Origin: Janthinobacterium sp. GW458P
GTDB lineage: Bacteria; Pseudomonadota; Gammaproteobacteria; Burkholderiales; Burkholderiaceae_D
Direction of reading: 5' to 3'
Length of the DNA stretch: 64,000 nucleotides
Assembly: GCF_002127585.1 (NCBI RefSeq)
Contig: NZ_NEGZ01000007.1
Span: 20,019-84,018, forward strand
The translations under genes were made by a program, and so were the position numbers. Position 1 is the first letter of the stretch, and each line of letters opens with the position of its first letter. Under the pieces are notes generated by a model. It was not told where the DNA came from and made no database searches. It was given only the letters and a program-made list of their open reading frames with translations. Below, piece after piece: positions 1 through 10,671 of this stretch.

Positions 1-814
1 CGATCACCTGGCGCGTGGCCTTGTCGGCCGCCTTGGTGGCCTTTTCCTGCTGGCGTCCCAGCGCTTCCATCTGCTTGCCCAGGGTTTCCATCGGCTTGCC
101 CCGCTGATCCATCTGGCGCGACAACGCATCCACCTTGTCCGCCTCGCGTTCTTGCGCGGCGGCAATGCGGTCGTTGACCTCTTCCGTCGCGTCCTGCGCA
201 TCTTCCATTTGCTGCTGCAGGCGTTCCACCTCGCGTCCGGCCGCGCGGCGCGCCGTCTCCGTGGTCGCCTGCGCCTGGCGGCGTGCCGCCTCGCCCGTCT
301 TGCGGCCCAGTTCCTGCTGCTGGCGGCCCAGTGCCTGCAGTTGCGCCACATCGCGCGCGCCGACGTTCGCCTGCGCCGCGCCATGCGCGCCCATCTTGCT
401 GCCCAGTTCGCCCATCGCCTTGCCGTGTTCGCTCATCTGCTTGCCCAGGCCGCTCATCTGAAAACCCAGATCCTGCGACGGCTTCCAGGCCTCGCGCACG
501 CGGGCCAGCAGCGCGGCATCCTGCGTCACATAGCCCTTGCCCTGGTCGCGGAACCACAGGAATTGCCCCTTGAGCGAGCGCTGCAGCTGCTTGATCTGCT
601 GGCCGTCGACATCGGTGCCGGCCATGGTGACGCTGTCCTCGCTGCTGTCGACGAGCGCATAGCCATCGCCGCTGCCCATGGAAATATTGATGTGCTTGCT
701 GGGCGGCGCGGGCGGGGCCGGCGGCGCGGGCGGCTGCGGCGGCTGCACGGCCAGCACGCTGCCGCCAAGCAAGATACCGGCCAGGCTGAGGATCAAACGG
801 TGGGAAGTGGACAT
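1..814 (-). CDS. Exported coiled-coil protein of unknown function, C-terminus missing
   Basis: This open frame starts with ATG at 814 and runs off the left edge, so only about the first 271 residues are seen. A GAGG ribosome-binding sequence lies a few bases upstream. The N-terminus is a hydrophobic signal-peptide-like stretch (residues 5-22) followed by a Pro/Ala-rich linker. A small domain follows that contains the motifs SGDGYALVDS and FLWFRDQGKGYV. The rest is Gln/Glu/Arg/Lys-rich with recurring LG-x-QM or LG-x-QQ units, which predicts a long coiled coil. Proteins with this WFRxxGKxYV plus LGxxQ pattern occur in many proteobacteria, some with peptidase-like domains, but their function is not established. 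No function is assigned. Confidence 0.7.
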   Translation of the reverse strand, partial: MSTSHRLILSLAGILLGGSVLAVQPPQPPAPPAPPAPPSKHINISMGSGDGYALVDSSEDSVTMAGTDVDGQQIKQLQRSLKGQFLWFRDQGKGYVTQDAALLARVREAWKPSQDLGFQMSGLGKQMSEHGKAMGELGSKMGAHGAAQANVGARDVAQLQALGRQQQELGRKTGEAARRQAQATTETARRAAGREVERLQQQMEDAQDATEEVNDRIAAAQEREADKVDALSRQMDQRGKPMETLGKQMEALGRQQEKATKAADKATRQVI

Positions 815-945
815 GGCTGCCTCGTCGCAAAAGTAGGGGAGCGTTGACTGTAGCGGCAACCGAACCTGTCCTCCAGCGCGGTGCGACAGGCGGCAAAAAG
901 ACCCGCCTGGGCGGCAGATAAACGCGATGAATGGCAAAGCGGCAA

Positions 946-974
946 GCAAAAAAAACGGAGGCCTAAGCCTCCGC
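946..974 (-). terminator. Rho-independent terminator after frmA
   Basis: On the minus strand a 7-bp perfect stem (CGGAGGC/GCCTCCG at 956-962 and 967-973, four-base loop) is followed by a run of eight T. It lies about 30 bases past the frmA stop codon. Confidence 0.85.
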
Positions 975-1002
975 AAAAACGCCGTGGTACGGCGTATGCC
1001 TA

Positions 1003-2109
1003 TCAGTACAGCACGACGGAGCGGATCGATTCACCGCTCTTCATCAAGTCGAAACCCTGGTTGATATCTTCCAGTTTCAAACGATGCGTAATCAAATCGT
1101 CAATATTGAGCTTGCCTTCCATATACCAGTCGACAATCTTCGGCACATCCGTGCGGCCGCGCGCGCCGCCGAAGGCGGAACCCTTCCACACGCGTCCCGT
1201 CACGAGCTGGAATGGACGCGTGGAAATTTCCTGGCCGGCCGCCGCCACGCCGATGATGATGGACTGGCCCCAGCCCTTGTGGCAGCACTCGAGCGACTGG
1301 CGCATGGTGGTGGTGTTGCCTATGCATTCAAACGAATAATCGGCGCCGCCGTCCGTCAGCTGCACGATGGTATCAACAACGTTTTCCACTTCATTGGCGT
1401 TGACAAAATGCGTCATGCCGAACTTGCGCGCGATGGCCTGGCGCGCCGGGTTGATGTCGACGCCGATGATTTTATCGGCGCCGACCATCTTCGCCGCCTG
1501 GATCACGTTCAGGCCGATGCCGCCCAGGCCGAACACGACCACGTTGGCTCCCGCCTCGACCTTGGCCGTGAACAGCACGGCGCCCACGCCCGTCGTCACG
1601 CCGCAGCCGATGTAGCAGACCTTGTCGAACGGTGCGTCTGCGCGGATCTTTGCCAGCGCGATTTCCGGCACGACGATGTAATTGGAAAAGGTGGACGTGC
1701 CCATGTAGTGGAAGATGGGCTTGCCGTCGATGGAAAAGCGCGAGGTGGCGTCCGGCATCAGGCCGCGGCCCTGGGTCGAGCGGATCGACTGGCACAGGTT
1801 CGTCTTTTGCGACAGGCAGAATTTGCACTGGCGGCATTCCGGCGTGTACAGGGGAATGACGTGGTCATCCTTTTTCAGGCTTTTCACGCCCGGCCCCACA
1901 TCGACGACGATGCCGGCGCCTTCATGGCCGAGGATGGACGGGAAGATGCCTTCGGGATCGGCGCCGGACAGGGTGTAGTAATCGGTGTGGCAAATGCCCG
2001 TGGCCTTGATCTCGACCAGTACCTCGCCCTCGCGCGGGCCGGCCAGGTCGACTTCTTCGATGGTCAGCGGGGCGCCCGCCTTCCAGGCAATCGCTGCTTT
2101 GGTTTTCAT
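1003..2109 (-). CDS. frmA: S-(hydroxymethyl)glutathione dehydrogenase / class III alcohol dehydrogenase
   Basis: The 368-residue zinc-dependent enzyme oxidises S-hydroxymethylglutathione, the spontaneous adduct of formaldehyde and glutathione, to S-formylglutathione with NAD+; class III enzymes can also reduce S-nitrosoglutathione. Visible features are the catalytic-zinc region (GICHTD, GHEGAG), the four-cysteine structural zinc lobe (ECRQCKFC through NLC), and the Rossmann motif GLGGIGL. I chose ATG 2109 because the protein then begins MKTKAAIAW, as usual for the family; longer frames upstream add an atypical leader. No frmR regulator or S-formylglutathione hydrolase gene lies next to it, so the hydrolysis step must be encoded elsewhere. 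The gene stands alone, with its own terminator downstream. Confidence 0.95.
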   Translation of the reverse strand: MKTKAAIAWKAGAPLTIEEVDLAGPREGEVLVEIKATGICHTDYYTLSGADPEGIFPSILGHEGAGIVVDVGPGVKSLKKDDHVIPLYTPECRQCKFCLSQKTNLCQSIRSTQGRGLMPDATSRFSIDGKPIFHYMGTSTFSNYIVVPEIALAKIRADAPFDKVCYIGCGVTTGVGAVLFTAKVEAGANVVVFGLGGIGLNVIQAAKMVGADKIIGVDINPARQAIARKFGMTHFVNANEVENVVDTIVQLTDGGADYSFECIGNTTTMRQSLECCHKGWGQSIIIGVAAAGQEISTRPFQLVTGRVWKGSAFGGARGRTDVPKIVDWYMEGKLNIDDLITHRLKLEDINQGFDLMKSGESIRSVVLY

Positions 2110-2222
2110 GTGTGTCCTGTGTATGGTTGAACCAGGCGCGCCAGCGCGCCGTATCGTCACATCATAACAAGGCAGGCGCCGACGTGCCACGCCGGCGCCG
2201 GCGCAACGCTTACTTGAAACAC

Positions 2223-2855
2223 TTACTTGGTTTTCGCCCGGTTCAAAAACGCGCCGTGCAGGCCGTTCAGGGTTTCCTCGGCCAGCAGCAGCTGGCTGGC
2301 GATTTCATTGATCTTGCGGCGGCTGGAACGGGCGTGGTCGCGCAGCACTTCGAACGCCGTGTTGCGGTCCGTCTGGAACTTGCCCATCAGCAAGCCAACG
2401 GCCAGACTCGTTTCGCGCCCGGCGGCCAGGGCCGCGTTCAGGTTCAGCTCGGTACGCCGCAGCTGGCGGATCTCGTCGGCACGGGCCAGGCCCGCTTCGA
2501 AGGCAGGCATCAAGCGGCCTTCATCGACGGGTTTGACCACGTAGCCGACGGCGCCATAGGCGGCCGCCTGCTTGCCCGATTCGCTGTCGCCGCTGCCGGA
2601 CAGGAACATGAAGGGCACGCCCGTCTCGCCATGCAGACGCTTGGCCAGTTCCAGGCCGGACATGCCGGGCATGTGGATGTCGAGCAAGGCCAGGTCCGGC
2701 TCGCGCTGGGCGACCAGCTGCAGCGCCACTTCGGCCGAATTGGCCAGGGCCGTCTCGTAGCCGGCATGGCGCAGGACTTCGCCGAGGAATTCCAACAGGA
2801 GCTGGTCATCGTCAACGATCAGGATAAGGCGTTTCGCGGCGGCTGGCTGACTCAT
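2223..2855 (-). CDS. Response regulator with ANTAR RNA-binding output domain
   Basis: A 210-residue two-domain protein. Residues 8-125 form a CheY-like receiver with acidic pair D15/D16, phospho-acceptor D59 (LLDIHMPG) and conserved K108 (VVKP). Residues about 130-200 match an ANTAR domain (AVGLLMGKFQTDRNTAFEVLRDHARSS region), a helical module that binds dual-hexaloop RNAs and acts by antitermination. It lies between thiE and frmA on the same strand, 78 bases after thiE, so it might be read from the thiamine operon. No nitrate or nitrogen genes are nearby to suggest its target, and no partner kinase is adjacent. Confidence 0.88.
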   Translation of the reverse strand: MSQPAAAKRLILIVDDDQLLLEFLGEVLRHAGYETALANSAEVALQLVAQREPDLALLDIHMPGMSGLELAKRLHGETGVPFMFLSGSGDSESGKQAAAYGAVGYVVKPVDEGRLMPAFEAGLARADEIRQLRRTELNLNAALAAGRETSLAVGLLMGKFQTDRNTAFEVLRDHARSSRRKINEIASQLLLAEETLNGLHGAFLNRAKTK

Positions 2856-2933
2856 GGGTGGGGAACCTCGGTAATGAATGATGTTCTTATTATATGCCGA
2901 TTATTGCCCCAAATCAGCCTTGCGCCCCCATGC

Positions 2934-3557
2934 TCATGCAGCAAATAATTGATTGAATTGCTGCACCGCAATATCCACATCGTCCGCCTGGTATGCATCG
3001 TTAAAGACGCTGCTGATGGCCGCCACCATGTCGGCGCCGCGCGCCACCAGCGGTGCGGCGTTCTCCGGCGTCATGCCGCCGATGACCACGCACGGCAAGG
3101 CGATCTCGCGTTTCGCCTGCAGCACGATGTCCAGGGGCGTGGTCACCGGATACTTTTTCACCAGCGAAGGATAAAAGCCGCCGAAAGCCACATAGCTGGC
3201 GCCGCCGGCCTCGGCCGTCCTGGCCAGCGCCATGTCGCCATAACAGGATGCACCGACGATCTTGTCCTTGCCCAGCCTGGCGCGCACCTGCGCGACGGAC
3301 GCATCCATGCCGCCCACGTGCACGCCGTCCGCGTCGAGCTCTTCGCACAGCTCAAGAAAATCGTTGATGATGAACGGTACGCCAAACTTGCGGGCCAGGG
3401 CCAGCAGGGCGCCCGCCTGCTCGCGCCGCTGCTGCGCGTCGGCGCTCTTGTGACGGTATTGCAGCAGGGCCACGCCGCCGTGCAAGGCCTGCTCCGTGAT
3501 GTCGAGCAGGCGGTCGGTGTCGTCCCAGTTCGGGGTAACCAGATACAGTCCACGCAT
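2934..3557 (-). CDS. thiE: Thiamine phosphate synthase
   Basis: A 207-residue TIM-barrel enzyme that joins hydroxymethylpyrimidine diphosphate to the thiazole phosphate carboxylate to make thiamine phosphate. Recognisable blocks are the start MRGLYLVTPNW, the pyrimidine-site region FIINDFLELC, DGVHVGGMD, GASCYGD and the phosphate-binding end VIGGMTPENA. The length is normal. ATG 3557 is chosen because the conserved N-terminus begins there; an upstream extension would overlap thiD. It is the last gene of the thi operon, 10 bases after the thiD stop. Confidence 0.93.
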   Translation of the reverse strand: MRGLYLVTPNWDDTDRLLDITEQALHGGVALLQYRHKSADAQQRREQAGALLALARKFGVPFIINDFLELCEELDADGVHVGGMDASVAQVRARLGKDKIVGASCYGDMALARTAEAGGASYVAFGGFYPSLVKKYPVTTPLDIVLQAKREIALPCVVIGGMTPENAAPLVARGADMVAAISSVFNDAYQADDVDIAVQQFNQLFAA

Positions 3558-3567
3558 GATGTTTTCC

Positions 3568-4332
3568 TTATTGAATGAATCGTTGCGGCATGAGTTGACC
3601 GGGCGCAATCGCATACGCATCGGACAAGGCCGCATGGCAATAGCTTTGCGCCAGGTCAAGCGCTTCCGCCAGCGTATGCCCCAAGGCCAGCCGCGCCGCG
3701 ATGGCGGAGGCCAAAGTACAGCCGCTGCCGTGAAATGCGCCGGGCAAACGGGGCCAGCGCCACTCGCGCTCGCCGCCGACGCTATCGAAGCAGCGGTTGA
3801 CAACCATCTCCCCCGCGCCATGGCCGCCCGTCACCAGCACGTGCCGGCAACCTTGCGCAAGCAAGCGGCTTGCGCCACCGAGGGCTTGCGCTTCCGGCCC
3901 GTTCGGCACGATCACGCTCGTCACCGGCAGCAAGGGCGCCAGCGCCAGCAAGGCGTCGTCACGGCTGAGCACGTCGCCATGGCCGCTGGCCAGCACGGGA
4001 TCGAGCACGACGGGCAAGTCCGGCCGGGTTTGCCGCAATTGCCCGACCAGCTGCGCGATGACGGCCGCGTTCGCGGCGCTGCCGGGAATGCCGATTTTCA
4101 CGGCGTGAATCGCCATCTTGTCGATCAGCGCCTGCGCCTGCCGGCGCAGCAGCTCCGGCGCCACCGGCTGCACGCCAAAGACCCTGTCGTTGTCCTGCAC
4201 CGTCAGCGCCGTCACGACGGGCAGCGCATGCGCGCCCTGCGCCGCAATGGCGACAATATCGGCGGCGATGCCGGCGCCGCCCGACGGGTCGACGCCGGCA
4301 AACACCAGCACCGTCGGCAACGTTGGCACCAT
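3568..4332 (-). CDS. thiD: Hydroxymethylpyrimidine / phosphomethylpyrimidine kinase
   Basis: A ribokinase-fold enzyme (254 residues) that phosphorylates HMP and HMP-P to HMP-PP for ThiE. Visible motifs are the N-terminal FAGVDPSGGAGI, the VTALTVQD block, and the anion-hole region GAFHGSGCTLASAIA near the C-terminus. The start ATG at 4332 shares one base with the thiG stop (TGATG); a GTG at 4335 is an alternative with a four-base overlap. Either way the arrangement implies translational coupling to thiG. It is slightly shorter than many ThiD proteins but keeps the full catalytic core. Confidence 0.93.
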   Translation of the reverse strand: MVPTLPTVLVFAGVDPSGGAGIAADIVAIAAQGAHALPVVTALTVQDNDRVFGVQPVAPELLRRQAQALIDKMAIHAVKIGIPGSAANAAVIAQLVGQLRQTRPDLPVVLDPVLASGHGDVLSRDDALLALAPLLPVTSVIVPNGPEAQALGGASRLLAQGCRHVLVTGGHGAGEMVVNRCFDSVGGEREWRWPRLPGAFHGSGCTLASAIAARLALGHTLAEALDLAQSYCHAALSDAYAIAPGQLMPQRFIQ

Positions 4333-5126
4333 CACGCCAGGCGGCCCGCCATCGGCGACGATGGCGACGCGGCGAATTTACGCGGCATGCGCCCCGCCAG
4401 AAACGCTTCGCGCCCGGCCCGCACGGCCAGCTTCATGGCACGCGCCATGCGCACGGGGTCGCCCGCGCCGGCGATGGCCGTGTTCATCAGCACGCCATCG
4501 CAGCCGAGTTCCATGGCGATGGCCGCATCCGACGCCGTGCCCACGCCCGCGTCCACCAGCACGGGCACTTTCGCCTGGTCGATGATCAAGGACAAGTTCC
4601 ACGGATTCAGGATGCCCATGCCCGAGCCGATCAGGGAGGCCAGCGGCATGACGGCCACGCAGCCGATGTCTTCCAGTATCTTCGCCTGGATGGGGTCATC
4701 GCTGCAGTAGACCATCACGTCAAAACCATCCTTGACCAGCGCTTCGGCCGCGATCAGGGTTTCCGGCATGTGCGGAAACAGGGTCTTTTCATCGCCCAGC
4801 ACCTCCAGTTTCACCAGGTTGCGCCCGCCCAGCAGTTCGCGCGCCAGCTGCAGGGTGTAGACGGCGTCTTTCGCGTTGTAGCAGCCGGCCGTGTTCGGGA
4901 GTATCGTGTACTGGTCCGGCGGCACGAAGTCCAGCAGGCTGGGCGCGTTCGGGTCTTGCCCGATATTCACGCGCCGTATCGCCACCGTGATGATCTGCGC
5001 CTCGGCCGCGTCCGTCGCTTCGCGCGTCTGCGGCAAGTCCTTGTACTTGCCGCTGCCCACCAGCAAGCGCGATTGATATTGCTTGCCTGCGATGGTCAGC
5101 AGGTCGTCCTGTGTTGCGGTATTCAT
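4332..5126 (-). CDS. thiG: Thiazole synthase
   Basis: A 264-residue TIM-barrel enzyme that forms the thiamine thiazole ring from deoxyxylulose phosphate, dehydroglycine and ThiS-thiocarboxylate. Typical blocks are the start region [19 protein letters not shown], the [13 protein letters not shown] stretch, [12 protein letters not shown] and [11 protein letters not shown]. The catalytic lysine is expected in the KLEVLGD block. ATG 5126 is used since a longer frame adds only eight atypical residues. It lies 25 bases after thiS and overlaps thiD. The dehydroglycine-forming enzyme (ThiO or ThiH) is not encoded beside it. Confidence 0.95.
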   Translation of the reverse strand: MNTATQDDLLTIAGKQYQSRLLVGSGKYKDLPQTREATDAAEAQIITVAIRRVNIGQDPNAPSLLDFVPPDQYTILPNTAGCYNAKDAVYTLQLARELLGGRNLVKLEVLGDEKTLFPHMPETLIAAEALVKDGFDVMVYCSDDPIQAKILEDIGCVAVMPLASLIGSGMGILNPWNLSLIIDQAKVPVLVDAGVGTASDAAIAMELGCDGVLMNTAIAGAGDPVRMARAMKLAVRAGREAFLAGRMPRKFAASPSSPMAGRLA

Positions 5127-5151
5127 GTGCTTTTCCTTGTCTATTCTCAAC

Positions 5152-5364
5152 TCAGCCGCCGCCGATGGCGCGTACGATCTCTACCTGGTCTTGCACCTGC
5201 AAGACCTGTCCTGGCCACGCCTTGCGCGGCACGACGTTGCGGTTGACGGCCAGCGCCAGCGCCTGGTTTTCCAGCGACAGCGCGGCGATCAGTTGATCGA
5301 GGGTTTGCCCCGGCGGCACCTGGTGCGGCGCGCCGTTGAGCGTGATGGATATCAATGCAGGCAT
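5152..5364 (-). CDS. thiS: Sulfur carrier protein ThiS
   Basis: A 70-residue ubiquitin-like protein ending in Gly-Gly-Gly. The C-terminal glycine is adenylated and converted to a thiocarboxylate, which donates sulfur to ThiG. The conserved N-terminal pattern ISITLNG, the central [12 protein letters not shown] and the [10 protein letters not shown] tail identify it. ATG 5364 has a GGAGAG ribosome-binding sequence just upstream. It sits between thiC and thiG with short spacers, so it is co-transcribed. Confidence 0.95.
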   Translation of the reverse strand: MPALISITLNGAPHQVPPGQTLDQLIAALSLENQALALAVNRNVVPRKAWPGQVLQVQDQVEIVRAIGGG

Positions 5365-5375
5365 CACGCTCTCCT

Positions 5376-7336
<1,961 letters not shown>

Positions 7337-7381
7337 GTTCGGCTGTGCGCACGCGGAAAGGCGGGGTGCGTTCATCCTAAA

Positions 7382-7478
7382 GCTTCCCTTCGCTGGCATT
7401 ATCCAGATCAGGTTCGGAGGGTATTTCTCACCCGCGCTTGCACTGTGTTTCCACAGCGAAAGGCAGGACCCCTAGCGT
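7382..7478 (-). promoter_or_regulatory. TPP (THI-box) riboswitch
   Basis: On the minus strand the segment carries the hallmark THI-element blocks in order: an AGGGGTCC start, GGGTGAGA, ATACCCT, GAACCTGATCTGGATAATGCCAG split over two arms, and the closing GCGAAGGGAA. It lies about 95-190 bases upstream of thiC. Binding of thiamine diphosphate is known to switch off thiC operons in proteobacteria. Confidence 0.95.
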
Positions 7479-7502
7479 TTGCCGCCTTGCGGCAGCGAGC
7501 CA

Positions 7503-7531
7503 ATTATACGCGCTTCGCGCCGCGTGGCCAG
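7503..7531 (-). promoter_or_regulatory. Probable promoter of the thi operon
   Basis: A perfect TATAAT -10 box lies on the minus strand at 7508-7503, about 25 bases before the riboswitch. At a 17-base distance the -35 region reads CTGGCC, a poor match to TTGACA. The position fits a transcript that begins just before the THI-box. Confidence 0.55.
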
Positions 7532-7591
7532 ATGATTTCTTGCCGGTGTCGTGTTTGCGCATCTGCTGCAATGCAGCAGACGGCGTCACGA

Positions 7592-7846
7592 TTATTTCTT
7601 CTTGCCCCAGCGCCAGCTGGTCGGTTCGCCCTTGCGCTGACAGATGAAAATCAGCGCGGCCACGATGGCCACCTCATAGACGATGTAGCCCACCAGCATG
7701 GTTTGCGGCGGGAACAGGAAGGCGCCGCAGGCGAACAGGGCCAGCGCGGCCAGAAACACCAGCCAGCCCTGCCAGGTGATGGGCAAGCCCCAGCCCCAGC
7801 CATAGGTCTTGGCAGGGAACCAGTAGGAGGGAGATTTGTCAGTCAT
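7592..7846 (-). CDS. Small two-segment membrane protein, function unknown
   Basis: 84 residues. After the N-terminal motif YWFPAKTYGWGWGLP there are two hydrophobic segments (about residues 27-45 and 49-68) and a short basic C-terminus (GKKK). Small proteins with this FxxKxYGWGWGLPxTWQGW pattern are found in varied bacteria, but no role is established. An AGGAAAAA sequence precedes the ATG. It follows the receiver-PAS gene by 38 bases and could be the last gene of that signalling operon. Confidence 0.75.
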   Translation of the reverse strand: MTDKSPSYWFPAKTYGWGWGLPITWQGWLVFLAALALFACGAFLFPPQTMLVGYIVYEVAIVAALIFICQRKGEPTSWRWGKKK

Positions 7847-7884
7847 GATTTTTCCTGGTCAATATCAATAACACCAAGTATAAA

Positions 7885-8691
7885 TCACGCTCCCCGCTGG
7901 CGCTCCGTGACATCGAGGCCGATGCCGCGGTAGCCGATGAAGCGGCTGCCATTGTCGAACATCGGTTCGCCGCTGACCTGCAGATACTGCGTGCTGCCGT
8001 CCAGGTTGGCGCGGCTGTAGATGAAATCGAGAAACGGTTCGCGCGCGGCGATCTTGGCGTCGAGCAAGGCACGCTCGGCGGCGTTCCAGCGCTGCGGTTC
8101 TTCCTCTCTGCCGATGCCCAGCATTTCAGCCACGGGGCCGGAAAAGCGCGTCAGGTTGCCCTGCGCATCCTGTTCCCAGTACCAGTCGGACGACAGTTCC
8201 GTGAAGCGCTGGAAGCGCGCTTCGCTTTCGCGCAGCTCCGCCGTGCGCTCTTCCACCATCTGTTCCAGCGACTTGTTGTATTCGGCCAGCTTCTGGTACA
8301 GCAGGCGCACTTCCAGCATGTTGTGGATGCGCGTCTTGACTTCCACCAGGTCGAAGGGCTTGCTGACGAAATCCTTGGCGCCCGCCTGCAGGGCGCGCAG
8401 CTTGTGGCCGGGCTGGGCCGTGATCACCAGCACGGGCAGGTAGCTGCCCGCCTCGAGGTCGCGCAAGCCTTCCATGACTTCAAAACCATCCATTTCCGGC
8501 ATCTGCAAGTCGAGCAGGATCAGGTCGTAGCGGTGCTGCTGGTGCAGCGCGCGCACGGCCTGCGGGTCCATGGTGGACGTGATGCGCGTGTAGCCGGCAT
8601 TGCGCAGCACCTGTTCCAGCAGCATGACGTTCGCCTCCTGGTCATCGACGATGAGGATGCTGGCGTTCAGGATCTCGGTGGCTTGAAGCAT
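7885..8691 (-). CDS. Response regulator with PAS domain and no output domain
   Basis: 268 residues. Residues 10-130 are a receiver domain (acidic pair D16/D17, phospho-acceptor D61 in LLDLQMPEMDG, conserved lysine in VSKPFD). A short coiled-coil linker (YNKSLEQMVEERTAELRES region) and a PAS/PAC domain (about 163-262, ending GIGLDVTERQ) follow. In the common receiver-PAS architecture a histidine kinase or GGDEF domain comes next, but here the frame stops right after the PAS. ATG 8691 is chosen from the start of the receiver. It begins 28 bases after the hybrid kinase stop, so the two are probably one operon and functional partners. Confidence 0.85.
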   Translation of the reverse strand: MLQATEILNASILIVDDQEANVMLLEQVLRNAGYTRITSTMDPQAVRALHQQHRYDLILLDLQMPEMDGFEVMEGLRDLEAGSYLPVLVITAQPGHKLRALQAGAKDFVSKPFDLVEVKTRIHNMLEVRLLYQKLAEYNKSLEQMVEERTAELRESEARFQRFTELSSDWYWEQDAQGNLTRFSGPVAEMLGIGREEEPQRWNAAERALLDAKIAAREPFLDFIYSRANLDGSTQYLQVSGEPMFDNGSRFIGYRGIGLDVTERQRGA

Positions 8692-8719
8692 GGCGGTATT
8701 CCTAAAATTGAGTGCTGAA

Positions 8720-10624
8720 TTAGCGTATTGCGTGAGTGTCGTCGGCCAGGCCGTGCGCGGCTGCATGGTGCAGGGCCACGTCGAGCGCATCCATGAACTC
8801 GACAACCTTGATCGGCTTGGTCAGGTAGCGGAAGAAGCCCGCCTGCAAGCCTTTTTCAATGTCGCGCGGCACGGCGTTGGCCGACAGGGCCATGACGGGA
8901 ATGTGGCTGGTGAGGGGATCATCATGCAGGATGTGCAGGGCGCCGTAGCCGCTGATGCCGGGCAGGTTGATATCCATCAAGATCACGTCCGGCTGGTAGG
9001 TGCGCGCCAGGTCGATGCCCAGGTGCGCATCGATGGCCGTCAGCAGTTTCAAGTCGCTGCGGCGGGCGATCAATTGCTCGACCAGCGCCAGGTTGGCGGG
9101 ATTGTCTTCCACGTACAGCAAGGTGCGCAGGCTTTCCTGCGGTTCCTGCACCTGCGGCAGCGCGTCGCCGTCGCCCAGCACCAGTTCCGGCGCGCTGCTG
9201 GCGGCCAGCTCGAACCAGAACGTGGTGCCCACGCCGACGGCGCTGTCGACGCCGATGGTGCCGCCCATCAATTCGACCAGTTGCTTGGTGACGACCAGGC
9301 CGATGCCCGTGCCCTCTTCCGTGCTGTTTTCCTGTCCCAGGCGGTTGAAGGGCTGGAACAGCTGTGCCACCTGGGCCGCGTCGAGGCCGGCGCCGCTGTC
9401 GCGCACGCTCACGCGCACCTTGTCGCCATGCCCGCTGCATTCGACGGTGACGGCGCCGCCGCCCTGGTTGTACTTGATGGCGTTCGACAGCAGGTTGATC
9501 ATCACCTGTTTCACGCGCGTGCGGTCCGCATGCACATAAAAGGCCTTGCCGCAGCGGGGGAAATGCATGCGGATGCCGCGCTTTTCCGCCTGCGGCGCAA
9601 TCATGGCCTGGCAATCCTGCAGCACGTCGAGCAGCGACATCGCTTCCTGCGACAGGGTGACCTTGCCCGATTCGATCATGGCCAGGTCGAGGATTTCATT
9701 GATCAAACGCAAAAGATACCAGCCGCCCTTGAGGATTTGCTCGATCGAGCGCTGCTGCGGCGGGCTGGGCGGCGGCACGTCGGACGCCATCAGCTGGGCG
9801 AAACCCAGCACGGCGTTGAGCGGCGTGCGCAATTCATGGCTCATGCTCGACAGGAATTCGGACTTGGCGCGGTTGGCCTTTTCCGCCACCAGGCGCGCCT
9901 TCTTCAGCTCGGCATTATTGGTCTCGACCAGCGAGCGCGTGTAGGCCTGCTGTTCGCGCAGGCGCTGGTCCAGCAGCGCCTGTTCCGCCTCGACCTGCTT
10001 GCGCACCGTGTTGTCGGTGCCGATCAGCAAATAGCCGATGACCTTGCTCTGCGCGTCGCGCAGGGCCGTCACGGAGACGATGGCGGGAAAACGGCTGCCA
10101 TCGTTGCGGATGTACGTCAGCTCATAGATGTCTTCGATGCCGCGCGTGGCCTTGAACACGAGCGCTTCCACGCCCGGCGTGATGGGCGTGTCGAGTTCGG
10201 CGCTGAGGGCGGCCGCGCGGGCGACGATTTCTTGCGCGTCGGAAATACCTGCCGGCGTCAGCTTGTCGACCACGTCGCTGGCCGCGTAGCCGAGCATGCG
10301 TTCGGCGCCCACGTTGAAAATCTGGATCACGCCCTGCGCATCGGTGGCGATGCACGAAAAATTGGCGCTGTTGAAAATCGCATCCTGCAGGGCGCCCGCC
10401 TTGAGCAGCTGGCGCGGCAGGCTGGCCGCCACCGTGCGCCGGTACAGCGCCACGAGCAGCATCAGCAGCAGGAAGACCAGTGCGTCGATGACGCAGGCCG
10501 TTTCCAACGGCGCGCGCCAGGCCAGCGCGCCGACGGCCAGCAGGGCGACGGCGCTGAACGCGAACGCCAACGCCATGGGCCAGCGCGACGGGGCGCGGTT
10601 AGGGTTATTTTCAACTGAGTGCAT
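8720..10624 (-). CDS. Hybrid sensor histidine kinase
   Basis: 634 residues at the inner membrane. Two membrane segments (about 17-36 and 43-62) have almost no periplasmic loop between them. A PAS/PAC domain (about 78-210), a coiled coil, a HisKA domain with phospho-accepting H263 (SSMSHELRTPLN), an HATPase domain (NLLSNAIKYN, DSGAGLD, GTGIGLVVTKQL) and a C-terminal receiver with D551 (LMDINLPG) follow. The lack of a periplasmic domain suggests an intracellular or membrane signal sensed through the PAS. ATG 10624 is chosen because it gives the membrane anchor; longer frames enter the upstream Crp/Fnr gene. It lies 47 bases after that gene. Confidence 0.93.
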   Translation of the reverse strand: MHSVENNPNRAPSRWPMALAFAFSAVALLAVGALAWRAPLETACVIDALVFLLLMLLVALYRRTVAASLPRQLLKAGALQDAIFNSANFSCIATDAQGVIQIFNVGAERMLGYAASDVVDKLTPAGISDAQEIVARAAALSAELDTPITPGVEALVFKATRGIEDIYELTYIRNDGSRFPAIVSVTALRDAQSKVIGYLLIGTDNTVRKQVEAEQALLDQRLREQQAYTRSLVETNNAELKKARLVAEKANRAKSEFLSSMSHELRTPLNAVLGFAQLMASDVPPPSPPQQRSIEQILKGGWYLLRLINEILDLAMIESGKVTLSQEAMSLLDVLQDCQAMIAPQAEKRGIRMHFPRCGKAFYVHADRTRVKQVMINLLSNAIKYNQGGGAVTVECSGHGDKVRVSVRDSGAGLDAAQVAQLFQPFNRLGQENSTEEGTGIGLVVTKQLVELMGGTIGVDSAVGVGTTFWFELAASSAPELVLGDGDALPQVQEPQESLRTLLYVEDNPANLALVEQLIARRSDLKLLTAIDAHLGIDLARTYQPDVILMDINLPGISGYGALHILHDDPLTSHIPVMALSANAVPRDIEKGLQAGFFRYLTKPIKVVEFMDALDVALHHAAAHGLADDTHAIR

Positions 10625-10671
10625 GGGCAGCCTGGGCGATGACAACAATATAGGGAAGGGAAATGCGGCGC

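Noticed and set aside
152..847. Long plus-strand open frame at the left end
   Set aside because: It mirrors the minus-strand coiled-coil gene, whose frame has a signal peptide, a ribosome-binding site and family motifs. The plus-strand product has only Arg/Ala/His-rich composition.
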